Shown here: positions 49,273-59,189 of the stretch, in pieces | How positions within the stretch are numbered: the first letter of the stretch is position 1 | How the letters are laid out: the number at the start of each line of letters is the position of its first letter | From: Pieris napi | Lineage: Eukaryota; Arthropoda; Insecta; Lepidoptera; Pieridae | DNA: 64,000 nt | Assembly (NCBI RefSeq): GCF_905475465.1 | Contig: NC_062251.1 | Span: 8,859,001-8,923,000, forward strand | Reading direction: 5' to 3' | Program-made: the position numbers and the translations under genes | The notes under the pieces: model-generated | The model's input: only the letters and a program-made list of their open reading frames with translations | Databases searched by the model: none | Told to the model about the DNA's origin: nothing

Positions 49273-50627
49273 TGTTGTTCGTTACCTGTTATGCCTGAGT
49301 GGCCCTTAACCCATTGGAAATATATGTTAGGTATGGAGTTTGAATTTATGGAATGGAGCGTATTGTGTATGTCAGTGACTATGGGATGGGTATTGGTGTA
49401 TTGTTTAAGTGCCGCAATGGATGATTGTGAGTCAGTAAGAATAATGGCATGTGTGATGTTTTTGGTGTATAGATACTTTACGGCGTATTTGATGGCGATG
49501 AGTTCTGCTTGGAAGACAGAACTGGTGCTATGTATTTTGATATGTTTTGTGTATGTGTGTTTATGTGTCTGTTCGTCGTTGTGAGTTAGTGAGGGGGGGG
49601 TTGGTAAGTATACAACAAGCGCAGCGCCAGTTGAGCCGTCCTCGTGTTTGCTGCCATCAGTATAAATATGGTGGAAGTGTTGATGTTCTAGTTCTGCGTA
49701 TGCATCTTTTGTTAAAATTTTGATGGGGGTTCGTTCTGCAGGATGAAGGAGGTCTGAAAAACGGACTGGGGTTTCGATTGGGATATCATTGGGTAGTCTG
49801 TTTGTGTGTCTGTTTATGCGGGTGGTCTCAGTCTCTGCCGCCTGTAGGAGTTTAAGGTCGAGGGGGGTGAAGCGGGCCAGGGCGATCGCTGCATTGGCGG
49901 AAACCGTCCTGAATCCTCTGATGGCTCTGAGAGCGAAACCGCGCTGTGGGCTTATTAGTTTTGATCTGACTGTTTTCTTAGAGGCAATATGTCCCCAAAC
50001 ACTGGAGGCATATGTAGTAATCGGTTCAATAACCATTGAGTATATGTTACGAACGTTTTCGGGCCCCATGTGTTACGTACATAGATTTGTAGTTTTTTAA
50101 AGATGTTGAGTGTTTTGTGTATAGTGTGTTTTAAGTGATCGTTGAATAGAAGTTTATTGTCGATTACGACGCCGAGGTATGTTATGTTTTTGCTGAATGT
50201 GAGAGGGGTATTATCGAATAAGATTTGAGTGTGTTCGGATTGTGGTGTAAATGCGATGAGTTGTGTTTTAGTGGGGCCAAATGTAGTTTAACACTTTGAC
50301 CCCATAGGCGGATAGCTTCAAGGGTTGTGTTGGTGAGGTTTTGTAAGGTAAGTGGGTCCTTTGCAGTGACGACTAAGAGGACGTCATCCGCATAGGCTTG
50401 TAGGTAGCAGTCCGTAGGTAAGTTGACATTGTTAAGAAGATCGTTTACGATGAGGTTCCACAGAATTGGTCCGCATGCAGATCCCTGTACGCATCCCTTT
50501 TCTGTGGATTGAGTAATTTTGTTGGTGCCAAGGTGTAGTGTAACTGATCTCCGCGATAAATAACTTCGCAGAGTTTTGTAAAGGTTAGCTGGGCACGGAG
50601 CTTGTTAAGTCCATTGAGCACCGCCGG
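49273..50627 (-). pseudogene. JkC ORF2 continuation: RT palm, thumb, RNase H (frameshifted)
   Basis: After the TGA the same protein goes on PAVLNGLNKL, then a frameshift near 50605 leads to CPANLYKTLRSYLSRRSVTL, QSTEKGCVQGSACGPILWNL and YLQAYADDVLLVVTAKD (YADD at 50383-50394). Another break lies near 50285. The last frame (49239-50069) gives VRNIYSMVIEPITTYASSVW, QRGFALRAIRGFRTVSANAA, then RNase H: HHIYTDGSKHEDGSTGAALV, FQAELIAIKYAVKYLYTKNI, ILTDSQSSIAAL and QWVKGHSGITGNE. It is truncated there at the junction to JkD. All catalytic residues are visible. Inactivation is recent: one stop and two or three frame changes. Confidence 0.85.
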
Positions 50628-52460
50628 TCACCAAGCATTGTCAAACGCCGCTTTGATATCCAGCGATACTGCAATGGCTTGTTTTCTGTTGCGCTTAGCT
50701 TTTTTAATTATGTCCAGGGCGGAGTGGATCGCTTGTACCGTTCCGGTTTGTTCGGTGAAGCCGAATTGTTTGTCGCTAAGTAGGCCTAGTTTGTTGGCTT
50801 TGTATGTGACCCGCTTAGTGATGAGTTTTTCAAGGACTTTCCCGAACACGGGGATGAGGCCAATGGGGCGATAAGATGAGAGTGAGGTGTAGTCAGTTTT
50901 GTTATGTTTAGGTATTACTTTAACTATTGCCTCTTTCCAGGGGGTGGGAAAGTGAGCAACCTCAATACATCGATTGAATAATTTAAGGAATAGCTCTGGA
51001 TATGATTTTATTACTGTAAGGCAAATGTCGCTGGTCAGGTGGTCGTGACCGGGAGCTTTCTTGTGGTTGATAGTTTCAATAGCGTGTGTTATTTCCTGTA
51101 GAGTGAAAGGTGGGTCGTCCGCCGTGTCTGGGGGAAAGTCAATTGAATCAGTGAGTGTTTGGTGTCGGTGTTCCGTATTAGGAAGGTTAGTCGGATAAAA
51201 ATGGTTCAGTAGTGATTGAGCTGTTTCAAGCTCAGTTTTGGTATATGTGTTATTAATTCGGAGTGTACCAGGTTGTATGTTAGGGGTGGATTTTTTGAGA
51301 AGACGGTTGGTGACAGACCAAACGTCCTCTTTACCTTGAGATTCACAGAACTCCCTGAAGCTTTGTGTGGAGGCGTGGCGCATTGCAGCAGTGTATTTTT
51401 GTTTCGCGGTGTTGTATTGAGCAATGAGTTCAGTAGATGGTGTGTTATGTCCCCTTGAGGAGCGACACATCTTATGATGGAACTTGCGACATTCGCCACT
51501 AAGTTCCTCTAGATGATCGTTCCACCATGGGGCCTTGGGTTTTTGTGTACCCTTCCGAACGGGGAAAGCCTCTTTGCAAGCCTTGTTTATGATTTGTGTA
51601 ATGTTGTTTATAAATGTGTCTATTTGAAGTGGTGGTATCTTTGAAATGTCGATGTCTAGTGTGTCGGAGTTAATAATATGTGTGTGGAGTGACTCTTTAA
51701 ATGAATGCCAGTTTGCATTCTGTGTTTTATATATGAATGTACTATGGGTGTGAGATTTATTTATTGGGTGTTGTGTGTGATTGTAGGTAAATGTAATAGG
51801 GTTGTGTTGAGAGTGTGGAAAAAGGCCGCTGTGTACAGACCATTCGTTAACGCGTTGAGCGTTATGTGTGGGTGTAATTGTGAGGTCGATGATTGATGAT
51901 CTTATTTTACCGTGTGTTGACGTTACGAACGTAGGGGTGTGAGTGTTATTATGTACGTAGAGATCATGAGTGAGTAGGAGGTCAGCTATTTCTTTTCCCC
52001 GTTTATTGTATCGAGCATGGTGCCCACTGCCCCAGAGTGGATGCCAAGCGTTGAGGTCGCCCGCAATGAGGATGTGTGCGTTTGGATTTTGTATGAGAAA
52101 ATTATCTAAAACTTGTAGTGTTTGGGCGTTATCTGTGTCTGGTTCTATGTATATGGAAATGAGAAATAGTGTATCTGATTGTGTGGTGACTGATATAGTG
52201 ACTATATTATTAGAGGTGTATTGTGTGAGGATGTGTGCGTTTATGTGTTGTGTGGTAATTATGCAGGCTTTCGTGGGTCCATAATTAGAGGATTGGAATA
52301 TACGAAAGCCTGGAATGTGTGAGACTGTGTTGCTGGTGTTGTAATAAGGTTCGGAGATAAAAGCGATGTCAGTGTTAGTGTTAGCAAAATGTAACTTAAA
52401 TTCTTGGAGCGCAAGGCGAGATCTGTCAAGATTCGCTTGTGTAATTTTAAATGTGTGCAT
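50628..52460 (-). CDS. JkC ORF2, open N-terminal part: endonuclease to RT fingers (610 aa)
   Basis: ORF2 starts 12 bases past the gag stop with MHTFKITQANLDRSRLALQE. Endonuclease motifs: TDIAFISEPYYNTSN (Glu), LISIYIEPDTDNAQ, HILIAGDLNAWHPLWGSGHH (Asp/Asn), RSSIIDLTITPTHNA and SQHNPITF in the SDH position. Linker: KAPWWNDHLEELSGECRKFH, RHASTQSFREFCESQGKEDV and LRINNTYTKTELETAQSLLN. RT: ITHAIETINHKKAPGHDHLT, DYTSLSSYRPIGLIPVFGKV, QFGFTEQTGTVQAIHSALDI and VSLDIKAAFDNAW (catalytic Asp). A TGA (normally TGG, second Trp of the pair) then ends the frame at 50628. It nicks sequence and primes reverse transcription in intact relatives. Confidence 0.9.
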   Translation of the reverse strand: MHTFKITQANLDRSRLALQEFKLHFANTNTDIAFISEPYYNTSNTVSHIPGFRIFQSSNYGPTKACIITTQHINAHILTQYTSNNIVTISVTTQSDTLFLISIYIEPDTDNAQTLQVLDNFLIQNPNAHILIAGDLNAWHPLWGSGHHARYNKRGKEIADLLLTHDLYVHNNTHTPTFVTSTHGKIRSSIIDLTITPTHNAQRVNEWSVHSGLFPHSQHNPITFTYNHTQHPINKSHTHSTFIYKTQNANWHSFKESLHTHIINSDTLDIDISKIPPLQIDTFINNITQIINKACKEAFPVRKGTQKPKAPWWNDHLEELSGECRKFHHKMCRSSRGHNTPSTELIAQYNTAKQKYTAAMRHASTQSFREFCESQGKEDVWSVTNRLLKKSTPNIQPGTLRINNTYTKTELETAQSLLNHFYPTNLPNTEHRHQTLTDSIDFPPDTADDPPFTLQEITHAIETINHKKAPGHDHLTSDICLTVIKSYPELFLKLFNRCIEVAHFPTPWKEAIVKVIPKHNKTDYTSLSSYRPIGLIPVFGKVLEKLITKRVTYKANKLGLLSDKQFGFTEQTGTVQAIHSALDIIKKAKRNRKQAIAVSLDIKAAFDNAW

Positions 52461-52469
52461 GAATATGTT

Positions 52470-53855
52470 TTAGTGATAATTAATCTTGGCCTCAATGCGG
52501 GCTCTCATAGCTTTTACCTTGGGGCAGCTTTCACTGTCGGCGCGGTGGGTGACATTGGTGTTTGTTTTAAATTGGGCGTTGTGCTCATTGCAGTTTGCGC
52601 ACTTGTTTACGTGAGAGTTGTTTTCAGAGGATTTACAGTCAGTGGTGTCGTGTTGACCTGCGCATTTAGCGCAGGTGAGGGAGGACGCGGGGCATCTGCC
52701 TTTGGTGTGCCCAAAGTTAAGGCAGCGTCTGCACTGAAGAAAAGGTGAGAAGTTTGAGCAATGTACATATTGGTAGGAAATAGCTACGTGACCCATTTCT
52801 ACGAACTTACGCCAAGCGGAGGGGGAGGTTGAAAGGACAATGTTAAAGAGGTTATCATTGCGGTTATTACGCCGGAATTTAATATTGAATTTTTCATTGG
52901 TGAGTTCGGGATTTTGGTCCTGGATAGTGTCAATCACTTCCTCTTCGGGTGTTGATTTACTGATTCCTTTAATAATGACCATAGGGTCAAGGCGTTTTTC
53001 GTTTTCCACCTTTAGCGGAGAGGTTTTAGTTAATTGCCTAAGGGCGTCGTCTTTGTTCTCTTCGGAGCGGAAAGTGATTTTTAGCTTCCCTTTAGATAGA
53101 GGGGCAATTTTTAGGAGTGCATACCCTCCTTGGCGATAGTCGATGCCGGTCCTAACTTGTTCCAGTATTGTCTGGGGTGTGGTGTCAGGACCGCCACTGA
53201 CTATTATTGAGGGACCAGGTGTTAATTTGGGAGAGGCGGAGGTGGTGGCAGCAACCGTTGCATAAGAAGGAACGGTGGTGCGGGAGTTGGTGGGTGTGTC
53301 CTTGCGTGGTTTGTTCAATGATGAGATTTTATTTGATATCTGTGTAATGTTGTTATTGTTTTCATTTACTAGTTTTGCATGCGCTTCAATTTTATCTTTA
53401 AGGTCGTTGGCCGCGGTTGTGAACGCCATTAAATCGGGTATGGGTTGGGGGAAGGAGGCGGGAGGGGGCGTAAATGGTTCAGGTTGTTGGGAGGGGGGAA
53501 GAGGCGATGAACAGATTACTAAATCGTAAAGTTTTTGAAGCGACTTTTCTATGGTAACCCTGATCTCGGCTTTCAGGTTTCTTGAGGAATTTAACGCCTC
53601 TGTGGCTTTGTGGAGCCATAACTTACCCTCCGCGTGAGGGGTTAAGTTGGTGTTAACAAGACGAGAGGGTTTCAGTGTGGGTCCAGTGCCGGATTGTAGA
53701 CCGGGTGAGAGTTCGGCTAGAAATTGTCCGAGGGGTTTTTTAGTGACTTGGTGAGCTGTTGAGGGTGTGGGAGGGGTTTTGTTGGGTGTATCCGTGCTGG
53801 TTGTTTTAATGGGACTTAGGTCCCGGGGGGTTTGAGGGGGTGTACGTCTTATCAT
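52470..53855 (-). CDS. JkC gag (ORF1), intact 461 aa
   Basis: The RNA-binding particle protein of a Jockey-clade retrotransposon, which packages the element RNA. ATG at 53855 gives MIRRTPPQTPRDLSPIKTTS. Residues about 60-130: SRLVNTNLTPHAEGKLWLHK, EALNSSRNLKAEIRVTIEKS. About 165-200 is a coiled coil (LKDKIEAHAKLVNENNNNIT). From about 220: GPSIIVSGGPDTTPQTILEQ, YRQGGYALLKIAPLSKGKLK. The PRE domain from about 290 holds MVIIKGISKSTPEEEVIDTI and VAISYQYVHCSNFSPFLQC. Knuckles follow from about 385: CRRCLNFGHTKGRC, CAKCAGQHDTTDC, CANCNEHNAQFK. It ends AKINYH with the stop at 52470. No internal stop or frameshift is seen. Confidence 0.9.
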   Translation of the reverse strand: MIRRTPPQTPRDLSPIKTTSTDTPNKTPPTPSTAHQVTKKPLGQFLAELSPGLQSGTGPTLKPSRLVNTNLTPHAEGKLWLHKATEALNSSRNLKAEIRVTIEKSLQKLYDLVICSSPLPPSQQPEPFTPPPASFPQPIPDLMAFTTAANDLKDKIEAHAKLVNENNNNITQISNKISSLNKPRKDTPTNSRTTVPSYATVAATTSASPKLTPGPSIIVSGGPDTTPQTILEQVRTGIDYRQGGYALLKIAPLSKGKLKITFRSEENKDDALRQLTKTSPLKVENEKRLDPMVIIKGISKSTPEEEVIDTIQDQNPELTNEKFNIKFRRNNRNDNLFNIVLSTSPSAWRKFVEMGHVAISYQYVHCSNFSPFLQCRRCLNFGHTKGRCPASSLTCAKCAGQHDTTDCKSSENNSHVNKCANCNEHNAQFKTNTNVTHRADSESCPKVKAMRARIEAKINYH

Positions 53856-53929
53856 TTTGTTTAAAAGAGAAAATAAAAGGTTGTTTTAACGTTATAAGTT
53901 GATTAAAAAAGGTTGTTTTTACGTTGTTT

Positions 53930-54336
53930 AAAATCTGAGATTTTAATTTAAATAAGAACTTTTATGTATATTAATGTACCCTGTAGTTTGTTCTATCAAA
54001 TGAAGTATAAGCAAGTTTTTAATAAGCGTTAGAAAGTATTTTTATAAATGTAATTTAGTAAAATTACAATTTTTATCTAAAAGTGTTTTTTGAAAAATTT
54101 GTATAAAGCTTTATAAAGGATGAAATTTAATTTAAATTATTATAAATATAGATAATAATGTGCACCGTAATACGTTTTATCAAATGGTATGTAAACAAAT
54201 TATTAATGAGCGTTAGAAAATTTTTTATAGATATTAATTTAGTAAAAACTTACAAATTTTATCGAAAAGTGGTTTTTTGAAAAGTTGTTTAAGGAGTTAT
54301 ATAAGATGAGATTTAATTTAAATGAGCATTTATATA
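53930..54336. repeat. Satellite-like tandem repeat, about 180-190-bp unit (left block)
   Basis: GCGTTAGAAA[GA][TA]TTTTTTA, then TTTAGTAAAA, ACAATTTTTAT/ACAAATTTTAT, TTTTTTGAAAA[AG], a TTATATAAG/TTTATAAAGG motif with ATGA[AG]ATTTAATTTAAAT and finally ATAATGTGCACC or equivalents recur at about 54027 and 54206 (about 180 bp apart). The unit continues after the mariner element at 56863 and 57052. Highly AT-rich with no coding. Confidence 0.8.
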
Positions 54337-56804
54337 CAGGGTGTCCCAGAAAGAATGGATAATCCTTGAACCCCACACGGAACAGCTCTTCAGCGCTCAG
54401 AAAAAAATATTAAAAAAAAATAATTCCAAGTGATACCCAAAATATGTTTTTTTTTAGAAAAAAATACGTTATTTTTACTTTACTTCACATTCATGTGCAC
54501 AACGGCCACAAAGTAATGAAATTTGTGGCGTTTTTGGTGTCATCTTATACCTGATAGACTATGCTACTAGAAATACAATAAATAATATAAGTATCTATGA
54601 TACTTTTTTCAAGAACAAAGTAAGAACTTGAGTTTTTGACATGAAATTTGATAACAAAATAATTTTGGCATAGTTTGAGAGTGTTTCATGTAAAAAAAAA
54701 GTATGAAAACGTAAGTGGCCAGCTATTTAAAAAGAATGCGCAGTTCATACCGTTTACAAAATGGTATAATACATCATTTTATCTAATACCACTACGAAGT
54801 TATTGCTATTGAGATGCAAAAAGAGTAAATACGACTTAAGACAGAAAATTGTAAAATGATATTTTATCTGGTCTTAAACGGTAACATTGCCAATAGCGTT
54901 CCAAAAAAGGGTCCCTTTTTATTGTACCTGGGGTGGTTACTATTTACTACCTGAGCGTGGCCCAAGCCCATATGTTGTTTACACGAGACAAGAATAGGTT
55001 TGTAGAGTATGAGCGAGTGAGGGAAAAGATCTTTTTTCGCTCGGTACACTGCACTGGTTTGATCATTATCAGATCGGTTTCAGATACATAGCAAAGAAAT
55101 TTACTTAGTTTATTTAATATCTAGTGCGTCTCTCAACTTGTTCGGTGTCGCATGTGTGCATTCCTTTCGCATTTCTCTGTGAGTTTGAATCAGTGTTATT
55201 ACGACGATTTCTGGCTATTTATTGGACTACTCGTTTTGCTTACTGATTTGGACTTTGGTTGGTGATTTTAACGACGACTTGGCTTGTATTTCGACTGATT
55301 CAGTGAATCAAAATGCCGCGGATTCAATATACGGCACAAGAATACGTCAACATGCACTTCATCTATGGTGAGTGCAGGAGCAACGCAAGTGCTGCTGCAG
55401 CCCTTTATAGTGAAAGATATCCTAATGCGCTTCATCCAGATTACCGTGTATTCGTGAGAGTCCACAGATGTTATTCGGATGGCAGAATACCTGGCAGTGG
55501 CATTGGTGGTACGAGCTCCGGAAGACTAGCGAATATTAATACTCAAGACATTGTGCTTGACGAAATTGAGCAAGACCCGTCGACCTCTGTAAGAACAATA
55601 TCACGGCGTACTGGAATCCCGAAAACGACCGTGCACCGTGTACTGAAAATAAATAAATATCATCCTTACCATGTAAGACGCGTCCAAGCTCTGCAACCGA
55701 GAGATTACAATGCAAGATTGTTTTTTTGTCGACAAATGCTTGAAAAAACAGAAGAAGACCCACAATTCTTTGGAAAAATTCTATGGAGCGACGAATCAAC
55801 TTTAAAAAAGACCGGATACTTTAATATGCATAATCTGGCAACTCTCGAATCCAAATTTAATGGAAGAAGTGCCTGAGGAGGTAAGGGAATCCCATTGGCT
55901 ACAGAATGATGGCTGCCCTGCACATTATGGCACAAACGTCCGTGCTTATTTAAATGCCACGTATCCAAATAAATGGATTGGTCGTTTGGGTCCCATTTTG
56001 TGGCCTCCTCGATCCCCGGATTTAAACCCACTGGACTTTTTTTACTGGGGATGTCTAAAGGAACAAGTGTACTCCAAAAAAAAATTAAATTTGGAGGAAT
56101 TACGCAGCCGTGTTCAAAAGATTTCAAAAATAAATGAACGACGCTACGCACGTTATCTTAGAAGAGCCTTTATAAGAAGATGTAGAGCGTGTATTAGAGT
56201 CAATGGCAGACAATTTGAACACCTGTTGTGATTAAAGCTCGATTTATGTACACCCGATTTTTTTATTATCATTAAAATTTATTAAGACTTATCTTTTCTT
56301 TTTTAGTCGTATTTACTCTTTTTGCTTCTCAATAGCAATAACTTCGTAGTGGTATTAGATAAAATGATGTATTATACCATTTTGTAAACGGTATGAACTG
56401 CGCATTTTTTTTAAATAGCTGGCCACTTAGGTTTTCATACTTTTTTTTTACATGAAACACTCTCAAACTATGCCAAAATTATTTTGTTATCAAATTTCAT
56501 GTCAAAAACTCAAGTTCTTATTTTGTTTTTGAAAAAAGTATCATAGATACTTATATTATTTAATATATTTCTAGTAGTATAGTCTATCAGGTATAAGATG
56601 ACACCAAAAACGCCACAAATTTTATTACTTTGTGGCCGTTGTGCACATGAATGTGAAGTAAAGTAAAAATAACGTATGTTTTTCTAAAAAAAAACATATT
56701 TTGGGTATCACTTGGAATTTTTTTTTTTTGATATTTTTTTCTGAGCGCTGGAGAGCTGTTCCGTGCGGGGTTCAAGGATTATCCATTCTTTCTGGGACAC
56801 CCTG
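54337..56804 (+). mobile_element. Tc1/mariner-type transposon with about 500-bp inverted repeats
   Basis: The left end CAGGGTGTCCCAGAAAGAAT and the right end ATTCTTTCTGGGACACCCTG are inverted copies and the similarity extends inward for about 500 bp (to about 54838 and from about 56308). The site is flanked by TA (TATA on both sides), the target of this superfamily. It sits within the satellite: repeat units align across it. The 'CAGGGTGTCCCA' terminus is typical of many insect mariner-like elements. The transposase between is internally deleted, so this copy is not autonomous. Confidence 0.9.
55313..56231 (+). pseudogene. Mariner-like transposase with internal deletion
   Basis: The first frame (55313-55876) starts MPRIQYTAQEYVNMHFIYGE, then RYPNALHPDYRVFVRVHRCY, EIEQDPSTSVRTISRRTGIP and KTTVHRVLKINKYHPYHVRR (paired HTH motifs), reaching FGKILWSDESTLKKTGYFNM (first Asp). 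The second (55860-56231) continues NLMEEVPEEVRESHWLQNDG (second Asp), CPAHYGTNVRAYLNATYPNK, WPPRSPDLNPLDFFYWGCLK (third Asp) and the normal C-terminus RVNGRQFEHLL. Roughly 50 residues expected between first and second Asp are missing at about 55855, producing the frame change. I count 36 residues between the second and third acidic residues, a DD36D-like spacing. ATG choice rests on the Kozak-like AAAATGCC. Confidence 0.85.
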
Positions 56805-57130
56805 TATATAATAATGTGCACAATAATAAGTTCTATCAAATGGTATGTAAACAAATTAAGAATGAGCGTTAGAAAATTTTTTAAAGATATTAATTTAGTA
56901 AAAACTTACAAATTTTATCGAAAAATGGTTTTTGAAAAAGTTGTTTAAGGAGTTATATAAGATAAGGTTTAATTTAAATTAGCATTCATATAATATATAA
57001 TAATGTACACCCTAATAAGTTCTATCAAGTCATATACAAACAAGTTATTAACGAGCGTTAGACAATTTTTTATATATATTAATTTAGTAAAAGTTTACAA
57101 TTTTTATAAAAGAAAATTTTTTTTATGAGA
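56805..57130. repeat. Satellite-like tandem repeat (right block)
   Basis: Continuation of the unit seen at 53930-54336: GAGCGTTAGAAAATTTTTTA at 56863 and GAGCGTTAGACAATTTTTTA at 57052, spacing about 189 bp. Both have TTTAGTAAAA[AG][CT]TTAC and ATAATGT[AG]CAC motifs. The array ends near 57130. Confidence 0.8.
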
Positions 57131-57708
57131 TCTATCTATATTAGTACTCTTTCTTATATGGTATTATGCAGTAGGAAGTGCTGATTTCAGAAAGTGTAAA
57201 AGTTCCCCTCAGACCCTGCAGGGGCCAGGGTTATCACTGAAAAAGTAGCTGGACCTTCCGGTAGACCGGGTCTTGTGGTCTATCTAGGTAGATTACCCAT
57301 ATAACTGCTTCACACAAGGTCACACAGAGTGAACGAAAATTCGCTTAGATTTTTGATCAGACGCTCCGTTTGGCCTCCAGGATGATTACCAACTTAAGTG
57401 TTAATGGCGTCGCCGGCCCTTTTCCAGAAGAAAATTCAGAAGAATATGAAAATGTGCTTAAAAAAATTATGAAATTTTGCATGAAGATTCTTGATTAGTT
57501 ATGCTGTTTGATGGTAATTTAAAATTGGTATGTCGTAGATCTTCTTAAAAAGTTATGACGTTACAAAGTTATATGAAATTTACCACTTTCTGCAAATAGA
57601 AGGTTTCTCAGGTCTGGTGGACTTTCTGAGGGTGCACGATATATCAAATAAAAGCCTTTTGAGCGGCGGTTCTAATGATGTAAGTCACAAGGTTCTAGCA
57701 GGGGTAAG
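57131..57708. other. Unassigned moderately GC sequence
   Basis: No gene or family recognised on either strand. Short stretches such as GACCCTGCAGGGGCCAGGG and GGTAGACCGGGTCTTGTGG are GC-richer than surroundings and could be a non-coding repeat, but no second copy is seen here. Confidence 0.35.
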
Positions 57709-57940
57709 GTTAGGTCAATGTACCTATAGGTGTTTAAGTAAAGGTTTACAAATTAGTTAAATAGCGGATGAAGTATAATAACGATGGGTGAGAGACAAAA
57801 CAAGGAAAAATCAAAAAATAATACTGGAATTTTTCTGGTTTTAAAAAAAAAAGAAATAAACAAACCAATCGTATCTTCACCTACATAGTAAATATAATAA
57901 TTAAAAATGCCTAAATAGAAATTAAAACAAATTAGCTTTT
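57709..57940. repeat. Dispersed repeat DR1, copy 3
   Basis: Same sequence as 29901-30177 with a small deletion (ACTTAAG missing before GCGGATGAAG) and minor A-run differences. It begins GTTAGGTCAATG after GGGGTAAG, and ends AATTAGCTTTTGGGAAG, merging with copia pol-derived sequence. Confidence 0.7.
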
Positions 57941-57959
57941 GGGAAGAATTTTAAGGGTG

Positions 57960-58975
57960 CCTTCAAATTTGCCGTAAAGATTTATATTTATTTCAGGTCA
58001 TATAAAGATCCTTCAACTGAATAAAAATCATCAATGGATTCCTCTTTATCTTCAATGCTTTCAGATAAATTCTGTATAGTTGTGTCACTATCAGAAATAC
58101 TTCCAGTTACAGAATTATCTTCACAGGTATTTGGGACTGACTCTGATAATAGTACTACAGCATAATTTCTAGCTTTCTAGAAGAATCACATCTGCTTATT
58201 ATGGCTTTTCTTGTTTTGGGATCTTAAAGCCTGAATCGTTTGGTTTGTTCACTGTATCTAATGAATAACATTTTATTTGTATTTGAGTTCCACTTCTTAG
58301 TTTTTCCTTTTTTTTTTATTGAGAAAAAGCTTGCCAACGCTCGGCACACTGACACATTGGTAAAAACAAACACAAAATACAAGTTTTAGTGTGACAAGCA
58401 CTTAAAGGCAAACATGACATACATATATATAGAGATCATAACCTATTACAACACAAACATAACAAACATTAACTTCAATTTCTAAATTTAGAATGTTTGC
58501 TACAATTTCGGTGAAGTCAATAATGGGGGTAGTTTTTAAAAACAAAAAGGCACTAGGAAATCACGAAATTTCGCACCAGCACGACATTTGTAGATGTATT
58601 CTGCAATGGATCTCACTGCGATCTCCTGCCACTAGCGGTGCACGTTTTGGTGTGAAAATTTTCCTTTTGGAAAATTTACCATCGCTTCACAGCCAAAGAC
58701 TATTTGTATTTTACCACTACATCTATTCCATTTTTAAAAAGGCTAAAGGACCTTTACTTTGTAGGACATCCATTCGTGATGTAAGCTGCAGTTGAGACAG
58801 CTTCTGCCCAATAATTCTTCTGTAGTTTTGCATTTAAGAGCATACATCTGGCTCTTTCTAAAAATGTGCGGTTCATGGTTGTGTTGTTTTGTGTACAAAA
58901 ATATTCTTTAGAATATTTTTCAGTAAGATTAGGAAATTGCAGTGTAAAAAAGTTAAAAATCCAAAAGTGCACGCC
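57960..58975 (-). pseudogene. Ty1/copia integrase fragments
   Basis: 58754-58972 reads TEKYSKEYFCTQNNTTMNRT, FLERARCMLLNAKLQKNYWA and EAVSTAAYITNGCPTK, matching the copia integrase 'T...Q.NG..ER.NRT+...AR.ML.....+...WAEA..TA.Y..N..P...' region with several substitutions. About 300 bp of unclear sequence follow, then at 58290-57960 KKWNSNTNKMLFIRYSEQTK, FRL, a stop, DPKTRKAIISR and an acidic tail ending DDFYSVEGSLYDLK. This is the 'KWD.K+.+.+F+GY......YR+.DP..+K+++SRDV' segment after integrase. Multiple stops; a relic. Confidence 0.72.
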
Positions 58976-59189
58976 TTATAACCCACCCGTTAGAAATAAT
59001 AATATTTAGCCATATTTTTTGACAAATAAAAGATAAGATGTCAAGAAAGATAAATGATAACAAAACAGACAGCATTGTCTATTATATCATCAACCTGAAC
59101 ACAAAAAAATTAAATAAGCTTCACCTGTTATTAACACATTTTATAGAACCGTTTATAGCTAAACGTATTATTGAAAGCGATGAACTTTA
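58976..59189. other. Short unassigned AT-rich stretch
   Basis: Between copia and piggyBac relics; I recognise nothing in it. Confidence 0.3.

Larger units (their letters stand above)
49273..53930 (-). mobile_element. JkC: near-complete Jockey-like LINE (lacking 3' end)
   Basis: Minus strand: leader (53930-53856) with a duplicated AAGGTTGTTTT[TA]ACGTT unit, intact gag ORF1 (53855-52470), and ORF2 from 52460. ORF2 holds intact endonuclease, linker and RT fingers to 50628, then a stop and frame changes, RT palm, thumb and RNase H to 49273, where it joins JkD. Roughly 4.65 kb long. It is the best preserved LINE in the window and the best guide to the organisation of the truncated Jk families. 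Its 5' side touches satellite sequence at about 53930. Confidence 0.88.

Noticed and set aside
57131..57708. Possible small RNA or SINE because of GC-richer, foldable segments
   Set aside because: No A/B box pair, no poly(A) or target duplication and no second copy in the window.
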